The position numbers and the translations under genes are program-made. The notes under the pieces were generated by a model. The model was not told where the DNA came from. It saw nothing but the letters and a program-made list of their open reading frames with translations, and searched no databases. A stretch of 34,449 nucleotides of DNA, taken from contig JBGUUX010000048.1 of assembly GCA_045133915.1 (NCBI GenBank), forward strand, positions 1-34,449, read 5' to 3'. This DNA is from RGIG7300 sp045133915 (GTDB taxonomy: Bacteria; Bacillota; Clostridia; Oscillospirales; CAG-272). Shown here piece by piece: positions 1 through 8,051 of this stretch. Position 1 is the stretch's first letter. Each line of letters starts with the position of its first letter.

Positions 1-53
1 GTACGCCTACGGACCCTTTTCGTGGAAACCTACCTTCCTTTTTCGAAGTCTGC

Positions 54-83
54 CAGCGTGCCGATAAGTTTATCGACACGCTG
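54..83. repeat. imperfect inverted repeat (hairpin)
   Basis: The arms CAGCGTG and CACGCTG, with inner arms CGATAA and TTATCG, form a stem broken by one unpaired base on each side. It lies directly before the terminator hairpin at 84-111. No gene in the window explains it; it may be the tail of a transcript or repeat that begins before the window. Confidence 0.5.
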
Positions 84-117
84 AAACCCCAAACCAATCG
101 GTTTGGGGTTTGTTTTA
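84..117 (+). terminator. rho-independent terminator of an upstream plus-strand transcript
   Basis: A perfect 12-bp stem (AAACCCCAAACC with its complement, loop AATC) is followed on the plus strand by GTTTTATT. The T-run is on the plus-strand side only, so it best ends a transcript entering from the left edge. It lies just beyond the argH stop but lacks a T-run in argH's direction. Confidence 0.65.
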
Positions 118-121
118 TTGT

Positions 122-1495
122 TTACTTAAGAAAGTTCTCTATATACTCTATCTGCGCTTCAACTGAGGCTACACAGGTGCCGCCCTTGGATATACGCTTG
201 TTAACGCAGGTCTCAAGGTTTATTGCCTCGTAGATATCCTCCTCAAAGAGCTCGCTCATTTCCTTGTACTTTTCTAAAGGAAGCTCCTCAAGAGTGGTAC
301 GGTTTTCAATACACATAGCCACGCTCTGACCTACGATCTTATATGCTGTACGGAAGGGCATTCCCTTCTTAACCAGATAGTCTGCGCAGTCGGTAGCGTT
401 GATAAATCCGCCGCCTGCCGCACGGTACATATTTTCCTTATTTACCTTCATGGTAGCAAGCATGGGGGTAGCGATGGAAAGGCATGCGGAAACAGTCTCT
501 ACTGCATCAAATATGCCCTCCTTGTCTTCCTGCATATCCTTGTTGTATGCAAGGGGAATACCCTTAAGAACGGTGAGAATACCCATAAGATCACCGTAAA
601 CACGGCCTGTCTTACCTCTGATAAGCTCAGCCATATCCGGGTTCTTCTTCTGGGGCATGATGGACGAGCCTGTGGAATAGCTGTCGTCAAGGTCGATGAA
701 CTTAAATTCCCAGCTTGACCACATGATAATCTCCTCGCAGAGGCGGGAGAGGTGCATCATAATTATAGAGAAGCAAGCGGTAAGCTCAACGCAGTAGTCA
801 CGGTCGGATACACCGTCAAGGCTGTTAAGCGCCACACCGTCAAAGCCAAGCTCGGCTGCTACCATATCACGGTCGGTATCGTAGGTAGTACCTGCAAGAG
901 CACAGGAGCCGAGAGGAGAGGTGTTCATAAGAGCCTTTGCGTTCTGCAGTCTACGGATATCACGGCTGAACATCATAGCGTAAGCCATCATATGGTGACC
1001 GAGGGTCACGGGCTGAGCGCGCTGAAGATGGGTATAGCCGGGCATAATAGTTCCCTTATGCTCCTTTGCGATATCAAGGAGCGCTCCCATAAGATTACGT
1101 GTAAGCTCTATAACCTCATCGGTACGGGTCTTCATATACATCTTAAGGTCAAGAGCAACCTGATCGTTACGGCTGCGTGCGGTATGAAGCTGCTTGCCTA
1201 TATCGCCTATACGCTTTGTCAGCTCCGCCTCGATAAACATATGTATATCCTCGGCGTTCATATCGAACTCAAGCTTTCCGTCGTCAATATCGGCTAAGAT
1301 ATATCCGAGAGTCTCTATTATCTTTTCACTTGACTCCCCCGGGATAATGCCCTTAGCACCAAGCATTGCCGCATGCGCCATAGAGCCTGTGATATCCTCA
1401 CGGTACATCTTAGAGTCAAATCTTATTGAAGAGTTAAAATCGTTTGCCGCTACGTCAAGCTCTTTTGCAAAGCGGCCTGCCCACATTTTTTCCAT
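122..1495 (-). CDS. argH: argininosuccinate lyase
   Basis: Argininosuccinate lyase splits argininosuccinate into arginine and fumarate, the last step of arginine synthesis. It is a cytosolic homotetramer of the fumarase/aspartase superfamily. The 457-residue length is normal for the family. Visible motifs are HTARSRNDQ (104-112), the TH of the second conserved region (155-156), and the superfamily signature GSSIMPQKKNPD (276-287), whose serine is the catalytic base on the flexible loop. The ATG at 1495 follows GGAG at proper spacing. argG lies just upstream on the same strand, 81 bases away, with a terminator-like hairpin between them, so argH is probably fed by read-through or by its own promoter in the AT-rich spacer. 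Identification is by clear motif match over the whole length. Confidence 0.97.
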   Translation of the reverse strand: MEKMWAGRFAKELDVAANDFNSSIRFDSKMYREDITGSMAHAAMLGAKGIIPGESSEKIIETLGYILADIDDGKLEFDMNAEDIHMFIEAELTKRIGDIGKQLHTARSRNDQVALDLKMYMKTRTDEVIELTRNLMGALLDIAKEHKGTIMPGYTHLQRAQPVTLGHHMMAYAMMFSRDIRRLQNAKALMNTSPLGSCALAGTTYDTDRDMVAAELGFDGVALNSLDGVSDRDYCVELTACFSIIMMHLSRLCEEIIMWSSWEFKFIDLDDSYSTGSSIMPQKKNPDMAELIRGKTGRVYGDLMGILTVLKGIPLAYNKDMQEDKEGIFDAVETVSACLSIATPMLATMKVNKENMYRAAGGGFINATDCADYLVKKGMPFRTAYKIVGQSVAMCIENRTTLEELPLEKYKEMSELFEEDIYEAINLETCVNKRISKGGTCVASVEAQIEYIENFLK

Positions 1496-1540
1496 TTGTT
1501 TTCTCCGTAAAATGAAATATACTTTACAATAACATATTTT

Positions 1541-1573
1541 AAGAAATAAATCAAGGGGCTGATCGCCCCTTGA
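1541..1573 (-). terminator. terminator or attenuating hairpin between argG and argH
   Basis: A perfect 9-bp stem (TCAAGGGGC with its complement, 5-base loop) begins 3 bases after the argG stop. On the minus strand it is followed by TTTATTTCTT. It should end or reduce argG transcription before argH. Confidence 0.6.
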
Positions 1574-1576
1574 TGC

Positions 1577-2803
1577 TTATTTATTCTTCTGCTGGCTCTG
1601 AGCCTTAACCTTGATGGGAAGACCGAAGAGGTTGATAAATCCGCCTGCATCTGTCTGATCGTAAACATGATCCTCATCAAATGTAGCGATCTCCTCGCTG
1701 TAGAGGGTGTAGGGAGATGTAACGCCTGCGTTGATCATATTACCCTTGTAGAGCTTGAGGGTTACGTCACCGGTAACAGTCTCCTGAGTCTTTTCAACAA
1801 AAGCTGAGAGAGCCTCACGAAGAGGTGTGAACCACTGACCGTTGTAAACGAGATCGGCAAACTTAACTGCAATAACTTCCTTGTAGTGCTGTGTATCACG
1901 GTCAAGACAAATTGTTTCAAGAACCTGATGAGCACGGTAGAGGATAGTACCGCCGGGAGTTTCGTATACGCCACGGCTCTTCATACCAACGAGACGGTTT
2001 TCAACCAGGTCAGCAAGACCGATACCGTTAGCGCCGCCAAGCTCGTTGAGCTTCTTAACGAGAGATACGGAATCCATCTTAACGTCGTCAATAGCTACGG
2101 GAACACCCTTTTCAAAGCTGATCTTAACGTAGGTGGGCTTATCGGGAGCCATCTCGGGAGATACGCCCATTTCAAGGAAGCCGGGCTTGTTGTAGAGAGG
2201 CTCGTTTGCGGGATCCTCAAGGTCGAGACCTTCGTGGCTTAAGTGCCAGAGGTTCTTGTCCTTAGAGTAGTTGGTCTCACGGTTTATCTTAAGAGGAATG
2301 TTGTGTGCCTCGGCATACTCGATCTCCTCTTCACGGGACTTGATATCCCACTCACGCCAAGGAGCGATGATTGCCATATCGGGAGCAAAAGCCTTGATGG
2401 TAAGCTCGAAACGAACCTGGTCGTTACCCTTACCGGTACAGCCGTGACAGATAGCGTCAGCACCCTCAGCGATAGCGATCTCAACGATACGCTTAGCGAT
2501 ACAGGGACGAGCAAAGGATGTGCCCAGGAGGTAGTCCTTTTCGTATACTGCACCTGCCTGCATGGTGGGGAAGATGTAATCTTCAACAAATTCCTTCTCA
2601 AGGTTCTCAATGTAGAGTTTAGAAGCACCTGTAGCTATAGCCTTTTCTTCAAGGCCGTCAAGCTCGGTACCCTGACCTACGTCACCGGACACTGCAATAA
2701 CCTCGCAGTTGTTGTAGTTTTCCTTGAGCCACGGAATAATTATAGAGGTATCGAGACCGCCGGAATATGCTAATACTACTTTTTTGATATCTTTCTTGTT
2801 CAT
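1577..2803 (-). CDS. argG: argininosuccinate synthase
   Basis: The enzyme joins citrulline and aspartate, using ATP, to make argininosuccinate, the step before ArgH. The 408-residue length is typical. The N-terminal PP-loop ATP-pyrophosphatase motif AYSGGLDTS is at residues 12-20, and the conserved substrate-binding stretch GCTGKGNDQVRFE is at 121-133. The ATG at 2803 is preceded by GAGGAC about 10 bases upstream. A consensus sigma-A promoter lies at 2853-2881, giving a short leader of roughly 40 bases. Gene order argG–argH on one strand is common in Bacillota. Repression by ArgR is plausible; one weak ARG-box-like site overlaps the -35 region. Confidence 0.97.
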   Translation of the reverse strand: MNKKDIKKVVLAYSGGLDTSIIIPWLKENYNNCEVIAVSGDVGQGTELDGLEEKAIATGASKLYIENLEKEFVEDYIFPTMQAGAVYEKDYLLGTSFARPCIAKRIVEIAIAEGADAICHGCTGKGNDQVRFELTIKAFAPDMAIIAPWREWDIKSREEEIEYAEAHNIPLKINRETNYSKDKNLWHLSHEGLDLEDPANEPLYNKPGFLEMGVSPEMAPDKPTYVKISFEKGVPVAIDDVKMDSVSLVKKLNELGGANGIGLADLVENRLVGMKSRGVYETPGGTILYRAHQVLETICLDRDTQHYKEVIAVKFADLVYNGQWFTPLREALSAFVEKTQETVTGDVTLKLYKGNMINAGVTSPYTLYSEEIATFDEDHVYDQTDAGGFINLFGLPIKVKAQSQQKNK

Positions 2804-2852
2804 GTTTTTATGTCCTCAACTTTCTGTGTGTTTATTCATCTGTATGCGCATA

Positions 2853-2881
2853 ATTATACAACTATGAACTAATTTTGTCAA
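2853..2881 (-). promoter_or_regulatory. sigma-A promoter of argG
   Basis: On the minus strand TTGACA (2876-2881) is separated by exactly 17 bases from TATAAT (2853-2858), a perfect consensus. It sits about 50 bases upstream of the argG ATG. Confidence 0.85.
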
Positions 2882-2891
2882 GCAAAATTCA
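2878..2891 (-). promoter_or_regulatory. possible ArgR operator (ARG box) over the argG -35 box
   Basis: The minus-strand sequence TGAATTTTGCTTGA matches 11 of 14 positions of the ARG-box pattern TGAATWWWWATTCA and overlaps the -35 box. This is one degenerate site judged by eye, so it is only a candidate. Confidence 0.3.
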
Positions 2892-2928
2892 ACTTTTTTA
2901 TTTTTTTGTACAAGGTGCACATAATATG

Positions 2929-2957
2929 TTGCATTAAAGTGGCTGATGTGGTAAAAT
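2929..2957 (+). promoter_or_regulatory. sigma-A promoter of the moxR unit
   Basis: TTGCAT (2929-2934), a 17-base spacer and TAAAAT (2952-2957) with an upstream TG extended -10 lie 28 bases before the MoxR ATG. It is divergent from the argG promoter. Confidence 0.7.
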
Positions 2958-2984
2958 GTTCTTAATAATATTAGGAGAAAGCGT

Positions 2985-3923
2985 ATGAATATTGCAGAAT
3001 TAGCTTCAAAGCTTAAAAATAACATCTCCTCCGTCCTTATGGGCAAGGGTGAGGAGATAGATCTTGTACTCTGCGCGGTACTTGCAGGCGGTCATATCCT
3101 TCTGGAGGACGTGCCCGGTACGGGCAAGACCACCCTTGCAAGGGCTCTTGCAGCATCTATCGGCGGAGAAGTAAAACGTATACAGTTTACCCCCGACCTT
3201 CTGCCTGCGGACATCACGGGTATAGACTTCTTTAATATGAAGACACAGGAGTTTACCTTCCATCCCGGTCCCGTGTTTGCAAATATAGTTATTGCAGATG
3301 AGATCAACCGTGCTACACCCCGTACTCAGTCAGCACTTCTTGAAGCAATGCAGGAAAAGCAGGTTACGGTAGGCACCTCTACCTATACACTTGCATCCCC
3401 TTTCTTTGTTATAGCCACACAGAACCCCGTGGAGACCAAGGGAACCTTCCCTCTGCCCGAGGCTCAGACCGACCGATTTATAATAAAGATGACCTTAGGT
3501 TATCCCGAGGCTGAAAAGGAGCTTGATATCTTAAAGGGACACGGCAAGGGGGAGCTTACCGCCACCCTTAAGGCGGTATGTACAGCCGAAGAAATAGCAA
3601 ACGCACAGAAGGCTGTTCCTGATGTAAAAGTAAGCGATGCGGTGGCGGGATATATAGTAGCCATAGCTAACGCTACAAGGGCAGATAAGCGTATCCGACT
3701 GGGTGTCAGCCCCCGTGGCTCTCTTGCCTTAATGAGACTCTCACAGGCTTACGCCGCAATCAAGGGTAGAGACTACGTACTGCCCGACGACGTTAAGGCT
3801 ATGACCCTTCCCTGCTTTAGTCACCGTATAATCTCAAACCAGGGCAGAAGTCTCTCTATGACCGAGTCTAACGAGACTCTTATCACCTCCATACTCGATT
3901 CTGTTCCTGCACCTATAGAATAA
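2985..3923 (+). CDS. MoxR-family AAA+ ATPase
   Basis: MoxR ATPases are hexameric chaperone-like AAA+ proteins that usually act with VWA or DUF58 partners in envelope-related or metal-loading complexes. At 312 residues the length is standard. Walker A GTGKTT is at 45-50, Walker B VIADEINR at 102-109, the sensor-1 stretch ATQNP at 144-148, and the MoxR signature LPEAQTDRF at 157-165. The ATG follows AGGAGA. Its stop overlaps the DUF58 start (TAATG), so the two are translationally coupled. The gene leads a plus-strand unit with its own promoter. The substrate is unknown; regulation beyond the promoter is not visible. Confidence 0.93.
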   Translation: MNIAELASKLKNNISSVLMGKGEEIDLVLCAVLAGGHILLEDVPGTGKTTLARALAASIGGEVKRIQFTPDLLPADITGIDFFNMKTQEFTFHPGPVFANIVIADEINRATPRTQSALLEAMQEKQVTVGTSTYTLASPFFVIATQNPVETKGTFPLPEAQTDRFIIKMTLGYPEAEKELDILKGHGKGELTATLKAVCTAEEIANAQKAVPDVKVSDAVAGYIVAIANATRADKRIRLGVSPRGSLALMRLSQAYAAIKGRDYVLPDDVKAMTLPCFSHRIISNQGRSLSMTESNETLITSILDSVPAPIE

Positions 3924-5086
3924 TGCCGTTTATAGTTTTAGCGATAGTGGCAATCCTCTTGTTTGCCCTGAGAGCCGCGCAGTTCCGCAAAAGAGCTCTG
4001 AACAATATGGTATACAAGGTGCGTACCGAGGCAAGAGAGGTCAGCGAGGGTGATGATTTTTTTCTATACGAAACTATAGCCAACGCAAAGTCTATGCCTC
4101 TGCCAAACGTAAGGGTAGACGTTACCCTACCTACCGGACTTGATTTCTGTCTCTATGACAAAGAGGGAGATCACTACAAGACCGCGCATATGCATAATAT
4201 AGAGAGCGTATTCGTCTTAAAGCCCGGTTCTGCGGTAGAAAGACGTTGGCGTATCAAGGCGGGCAGAAGAGGCGTATACCGCTTAGGTGAAGCCCGTATG
4301 GTGGTAAGCGATATATTTGGCGTAAACAAGCTCTCCGCCTTCTTTGAAGCCACGGGAGAAAAGGAAAACACTATAACCGTGCTCCCCTCTCCCATAGACC
4401 TTGAAGAATATTTTATTCCCGTAACCGATCCTATGGGGGATAACACCACCGACTTTTCGCTTATACCCGATCCGCTTTTATATCTGGGTACCCGAGAATA
4501 CCGTCCCGGTGACCCTGTCAGCCGTATAAATCAGAAGGCCTCGGCACGAATGCAGAAGCAGATGGTGGATATAGACGAGTATACCGAGCGTAACTCCTTT
4601 GACCTTGTGTTTAATCTCCAGTCAAGAGGCAGAGAGGACACGGGCACTACACCCGAATCTGCCGAGCTTGTAGAGCTGGGTATCTCGGTATGCGCTTCTG
4701 TCTTTGACAGAGCCCTGTGTGATGAGATACCGTTGAGGATGATATGTAACACCACAAGCGAAAACGACGAAAGGGATTACTTTATATCCGAATATTTTTC
4801 GGGTCGCTCTGACGTCAAAGACGCCCTTCGTATGCTTGCGGGTATAGAAATGCAGCTGTCCTGCCGAATTGAAAATATGCTGGAAGAGCTGCTAAGTGAA
4901 AACGAAATCAACCCTACCTGCAAAAATCTCGTTCTTGTGACCTCTTATATAGACGAGGTCATAACCGATTTTGCGCTTAAGATGCAAGGGTTGGGAATAG
5001 AGGTAATTATATTTGCTACCTCTACCCTTAAAAGCACTGCCGAATTACCCGATGGGGTAAAGATATTTTATAAGACATACAGATAA
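3923..5086 (+). CDS. DUF58 domain-containing protein
   Basis: This 387-residue protein is the usual partner of MoxR ATPases. One N-terminal hydrophobic segment (about residues 2-17) would anchor it in the membrane. The DUF58 signature follows the pattern R-x-Y-x-P-G-D-P-x-x-x-I and appears as EYRPGDPVSRINQKASAR near the middle. The usual tryptophan after I-N is replaced by glutamine. The C-terminal half resembles a VWA-like fold. Its start codon shares a base with the MoxR stop, and the next gene begins 23 bases later. The role is inferred from context: a scaffold or binding partner in a MoxR complex, possibly linked to the cell envelope. Confidence 0.88.
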   Translation: MPFIVLAIVAILLFALRAAQFRKRALNNMVYKVRTEAREVSEGDDFFLYETIANAKSMPLPNVRVDVTLPTGLDFCLYDKEGDHYKTAHMHNIESVFVLKPGSAVERRWRIKAGRRGVYRLGEARMVVSDIFGVNKLSAFFEATGEKENTITVLPSPIDLEEYFIPVTDPMGDNTTDFSLIPDPLLYLGTREYRPGDPVSRINQKASARMQKQMVDIDEYTERNSFDLVFNLQSRGREDTGTTPESAELVELGISVCASVFDRALCDEIPLRMICNTTSENDERDYFISEYFSGRSDVKDALRMLAGIEMQLSCRIENMLEELLSENEINPTCKNLVLVTSYIDEVITDFALKMQGLGIEVIIFATSTLKSTAELPDGVKIFYKTYR

Positions 5087-5109
5087 AGTAAAAGAAAGGA
5101 GAAAAGCAA

Positions 5110-6540
5110 GTGAATACTAATAAAAGATTTGCCAAGACCGCAAAGCTGCTTTCGCTTATCGGTATCATACTGCTTTGCTCCTGTTTTCTCTTTGCTTTTA
5201 TGGGCGCAGGAGAAACCGAGATATTTGATCTCCTGTTTGCCTTTGCGGGACCCGTGGTGTTTATAGCTCTTGGTTATCTCCTGCAGTCCTTTGTAGGGCG
5301 TGTAACGGGCTACAAACGCAAGGACATCCGTTTTGACGGCGGTGTAAAGTACATTGACCTTGCCGCCTGTATCCTGCCGATAGTACTGTCTGCGCTGACG
5401 GTGATACCCTTGATAATGCTCTACCGAGGATACCGTTTGTCGGTAGATACCTTTATCGACCCCTATGCACTATACCTCTATATACCGCCTATCATCGCCG
5501 CGGCTATGATGATCCTGGGCGTGTTATTGTGGTTCCTGCCCTATCACAAGCTCATATATACCGAGTCCGCCTTTGGATACGGAGCTCTCTATCTTATATG
5601 CTTTATAATCTCGGGTATCTTTGGTGTATCTCTTGTTCCGGTAACTATAGCCTTTGCTCTGTTTATAGGAATCTTTTTTACCGTAAGTAACCTCGGCTGT
5701 ATAGACGAATCTCTTTCGGCATCCAAGTTCCGTGTTCCTTCAAATAATTTCAGATCATATAATCTCAAGCTGACCGTAAAGCATTATGCGGTAACTCTGG
5801 TTGCGGCTTTGCTTATCTTCTGCCTTATTATGCTGGCAATAGGAGCACTGCATCCCGATATCACCCTGTCCCAGAAGAACGACATAAGCAAAACCGATAC
5901 CCTGCACGACGAACACGTTACTCCTGACGGTATCAGCGCTAAGGGCTTCTGGGCAGCACTATTTGCGGTAAAGGACGCCGAGGGAATGTCGGGAATAATG
6001 AAGGTCTCCATGTTCGTGGTGGTAGGAGCGTTTCTTATCCTTGTCCTATGGTGGATATACCGTAAACATCTTTTAAAAAAGTTCTTCTATTTTGTAATGC
6101 TGTTCTTTACAAGTATAGGTGATTTTATTGAAGGCTTGCTGAGCCTGTTCGAGGGAAAAAGCGATATTCCTCTTCCCGAAAGCTATACCGATAAGGACGT
6201 TGATATCGACTGTGTTATAGAATACCGTGAGTACAAAATAAAAGAAGAGCTGACCCGTCAGAGCTTTGAAGCTGCCCTTGAAACGAGATCAACTCTTGAA
6301 GAAAAGTATGCTTATGCATATTCGGTTTATACAAGGCTTATAAGAGGTCATAAATACGGTGTAAAGGCTTCTGATACACCGAGAGTCCTTACCGCAAAGC
6401 TATGCGCCGCACGCAAGCCCGAGCTTGAAAAGGCTACTCCCATCTTTGAAGATATCCGCTACCGCGTTATTCATCCCGATGAAAAAGTTTGCGAGAAGGA
6501 ACTGCAAAAGCTTATCGATTTAGTCAAACAGATTTTGTAA
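5110..6540 (+). CDS. multi-pass membrane protein, third gene of the MoxR–DUF58 unit
   Basis: The product has 476 residues. About eight hydrophobic segments are visible: roughly 10-32, 41-60, 84-105, 121-145, 155-172, 175-195, 227-250 and 295-320. A cytoplasmic C-terminal region of about 140 residues, rich in charged residues and containing YAYAYSVYTRLIRGHKYG, resembles the DUF4129-type tail found on membrane transglutaminase-like proteins in MoxR loci. The transglutaminase core (Cys-His-Asp) normally found in this slot is not seen. The GTG start at 5110 follows AAAGGAG. I infer that it belongs to the MoxR complex, but its function is unknown. Confidence 0.75.
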   Translation: MNTNKRFAKTAKLLSLIGIILLCSCFLFAFMGAGETEIFDLLFAFAGPVVFIALGYLLQSFVGRVTGYKRKDIRFDGGVKYIDLAACILPIVLSALTVIPLIMLYRGYRLSVDTFIDPYALYLYIPPIIAAAMMILGVLLWFLPYHKLIYTESAFGYGALYLICFIISGIFGVSLVPVTIAFALFIGIFFTVSNLGCIDESLSASKFRVPSNNFRSYNLKLTVKHYAVTLVAALLIFCLIMLAIGALHPDITLSQKNDISKTDTLHDEHVTPDGISAKGFWAALFAVKDAEGMSGIMKVSMFVVVGAFLILVLWWIYRKHLLKKFFYFVMLFFTSIGDFIEGLLSLFEGKSDIPLPESYTDKDVDIDCVIEYREYKIKEELTRQSFEAALETRSTLEEKYAYAYSVYTRLIRGHKYGVKASDTPRVLTAKLCAARKPELEKATPIFEDIRYRVIHPDEKVCEKELQKLIDLVKQIL

Positions 6541-6558
6541 TATAAAGGAAATTGCCCT

Positions 6559-7149
6559 TTGATAAACAAAAAAACAATCGGTTTAAGGATCACGCCTTAT
6601 CTTCAAGAAACCGCAATACAGATAATATTGGATATACTTATTGCGACAATAATATCGATCATATTTATCCTTATAAATTTTCCTTTGATTGCTACTATTG
6701 CAGTTGTGGTGGGCTGTTTTGCTATTGCTTTATTTCTTCACTACAGAGTGATAATTCAAGCACTGACAGACAAGCGAAAAAACGATTGTATAACCGAAAA
6801 GGTAAGTATAAATAAATTCAGTGAAGAATATTCATTTGTGGGAGACAGGCTTGGGCATAGCAACATTCGTCTTTTCTATCCCAAAGAAATGCACGTATGT
6901 AGGTATAAAATATACGTAACCGACAGCAACGGCGAGAAAAACAAGTTAAGATCGGTAATGTCATCCAAGCGGTCTTTGCAATTTGCCGTTTTAGATAAGC
7001 ATCAAGTCGAACGGCTGAACGTTACGTACCTTAAAAGATCAAAAATACTCATTTGGGTTGATTTAGTCGATGATGTTGACAAGATCACAAACAGAAAAAA
7101 GAAAGACCAGATCAAAAAAGCATTGCATACTATCAATATGTCAATTTAA
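6559..7149 (+). CDS. hypothetical two-segment membrane protein
   Basis: I do not recognise this 196-residue protein. Two adjacent hydrophobic segments (about residues 18-37 and 42-62) form a short hairpin in the membrane. They are followed by a basic, probably cytoplasmic domain of about 130 residues ending in a lysine-rich helix. The start is TTG at 6559, 8 bases after AAAGGA; no better ATG lies near it in frame. It begins 18 bases after the preceding gene and so is probably co-transcribed. It is more AT-rich than its neighbours, which may indicate a more recent arrival. No function is proposed. Confidence 0.65.
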   Translation: MINKKTIGLRITPYLQETAIQIILDILIATIISIIFILINFPLIATIAVVVGCFAIALFLHYRVIIQALTDKRKNDCITEKVSINKFSEEYSFVGDRLGHSNIRLFYPKEMHVCRYKIYVTDSNGEKNKLRSVMSSKRSLQFAVLDKHQVERLNVTYLKRSKILIWVDLVDDVDKITNRKKKDQIKKALHTINMSI

Positions 7150-7160
7150 TTATTAATGGT

Positions 7161-7227
7161 ATTTTTGACACCTATAGGTGTCAAAAATCTCCTCAATTCT
7201 GCATTCTGCATTTTGCATTCTGCATTC
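7161..7227. repeat. palindrome plus CTGCATT heptamer repeat, copy A
   Basis: A perfect 28-bp palindrome (7161-7188, half site ATTTTTGACACCTA) is followed by about four tandem copies of a 7-base unit close to CTGCATT. A second copy of the same composite lies at 8970-9034 in the same orientation. Confidence 0.75.
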
Positions 7228-7255
7228 AAAAAAAGCCTTGCTCTGCAAGGCTTTT
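7227..7255 (-). terminator. terminator of the lytic transglycosylase gene
   Basis: An 11-bp stem (AAAAGCCTTGC with its complement, loop TCT) is followed by seven Ts on the minus strand. It overlaps the stop codon of the gene it ends. Confidence 0.85.
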
Positions 7256-7901
7256 ATCTATAGGTAAGCGTAGCTATAGTCCGTACTATCTGCCGTGTGT
7301 AGTCGGTCTCGTATACACCCTTGTCCCACATCTGCTTTGCTCCGTTTTCGCCGTAGCGATAACACATGGCTATCTTGTTAAAGTCGGTATAGAGGTGGTA
7401 ATAATGGGATAGCATGTACACACCGCACAGCACGTTCTGCTCAAAATCGGTAAAATCGGTAACTCCAAGCTCGGCGGTGAGCTGTGGGTGGTTTATCTCG
7501 TTTATCTGCATTATTCCGTAGTCACCGTTAGCCGATATTCGATCCTCTGTATAGGTGCTCTCTGCCTCCATCACCGCAAGTACAAGCTCACAGGGGACGT
7601 CGTATTCCTCACACTTTTCAAAGACGTAGTCCTGCTGTCCGTCGCTTAAGGGTATATCATAATAATATGGGCTTACAGATAGGCTCGGGACTTCGGTCAC
7701 CTTTGGTTCGGATATATTTTCTATAGCCGCAGGCTGCTCGTCCATACTGTTTTTTGCAAGTGTAAAGGTTATTTCCTTTTTGGTGGTATCAGCAAGATCC
7801 TTGTCCGAAGCATACAAATAATTTCCCAAAAAATATGAGCTCAAAAAGAAAACGACAATGATACAGCAAAGGCTGATATTATAGGCAGTATTGATATTCA
7901 A
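7254..7901 (-). CDS. membrane-anchored lytic transglycosylase (SLT domain)
   Basis: The 215-residue product has an N-terminal hydrophobic anchor (about residues 8-29) without a clear cleavage site. A polar linker of about 55 residues leads to a C-terminal goose-type lysozyme/SLT domain. The catalytic glutamate is in AVMEAES (E114), and the conserved GDYGIMQIN stretch is at 126-134. Such enzymes cut peptidoglycan glycan strands outside the membrane. The start is TTG at 7901, set by AGGAG 8 bases upstream; an ATG inside the AGGAGATG context is followed at once by a stop. A candidate extended -10 TGGTAAAAT is at 7928-7936. The gene stands alone between divergent and convergent neighbours. Confidence 0.88.
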   Translation of the reverse strand: MNINTAYNISLCCIIVVFFLSSYFLGNYLYASDKDLADTTKKEITFTLAKNSMDEQPAAIENISEPKVTEVPSLSVSPYYYDIPLSDGQQDYVFEKCEEYDVPCELVLAVMEAESTYTEDRISANGDYGIMQINEINHPQLTAELGVTDFTDFEQNVLCGVYMLSHYYHLYTDFNKIAMCYRYGENGAKQMWDKGVYETDYTRQIVRTIATLTYR

Positions 7902-7989
7902 GGCTACATCTCCTAAAATTTTCCATTATTTTACCATATCGAGTATGCCGTTTTCTGTCGCAAATTGTACCCCTTACGTAAAAATCTTG

Positions 7990-8018
7990 TTGACAGGAAT
8001 ATAAAGAATTGATATACT
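7990..8018 (+). promoter_or_regulatory. sigma-A promoter of the phosphodiesterase gene
   Basis: TTGACA (7990-7995), a 17-base spacer and TATACT (8013-8018) give a near-perfect promoter 33 bases before the ATG at 8052. Confidence 0.85.
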
Positions 8019-8051
8019 TAATATAACACTGAAAGCAACGAGGTATATAAA

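Noticed and set aside
3..230. Possible partial coding sequence entering from the left edge on the plus strand
   Set aside because: The frame is open but runs through a terminator and into argH antisense; nothing but openness supports it.
6552..6815. 87-codon frame overlapping the two-segment membrane protein gene in another frame
   Set aside because: Composition and lack of hydrophobic pattern argue against it; the TTG at 6559 frame gives a coherent membrane protein.
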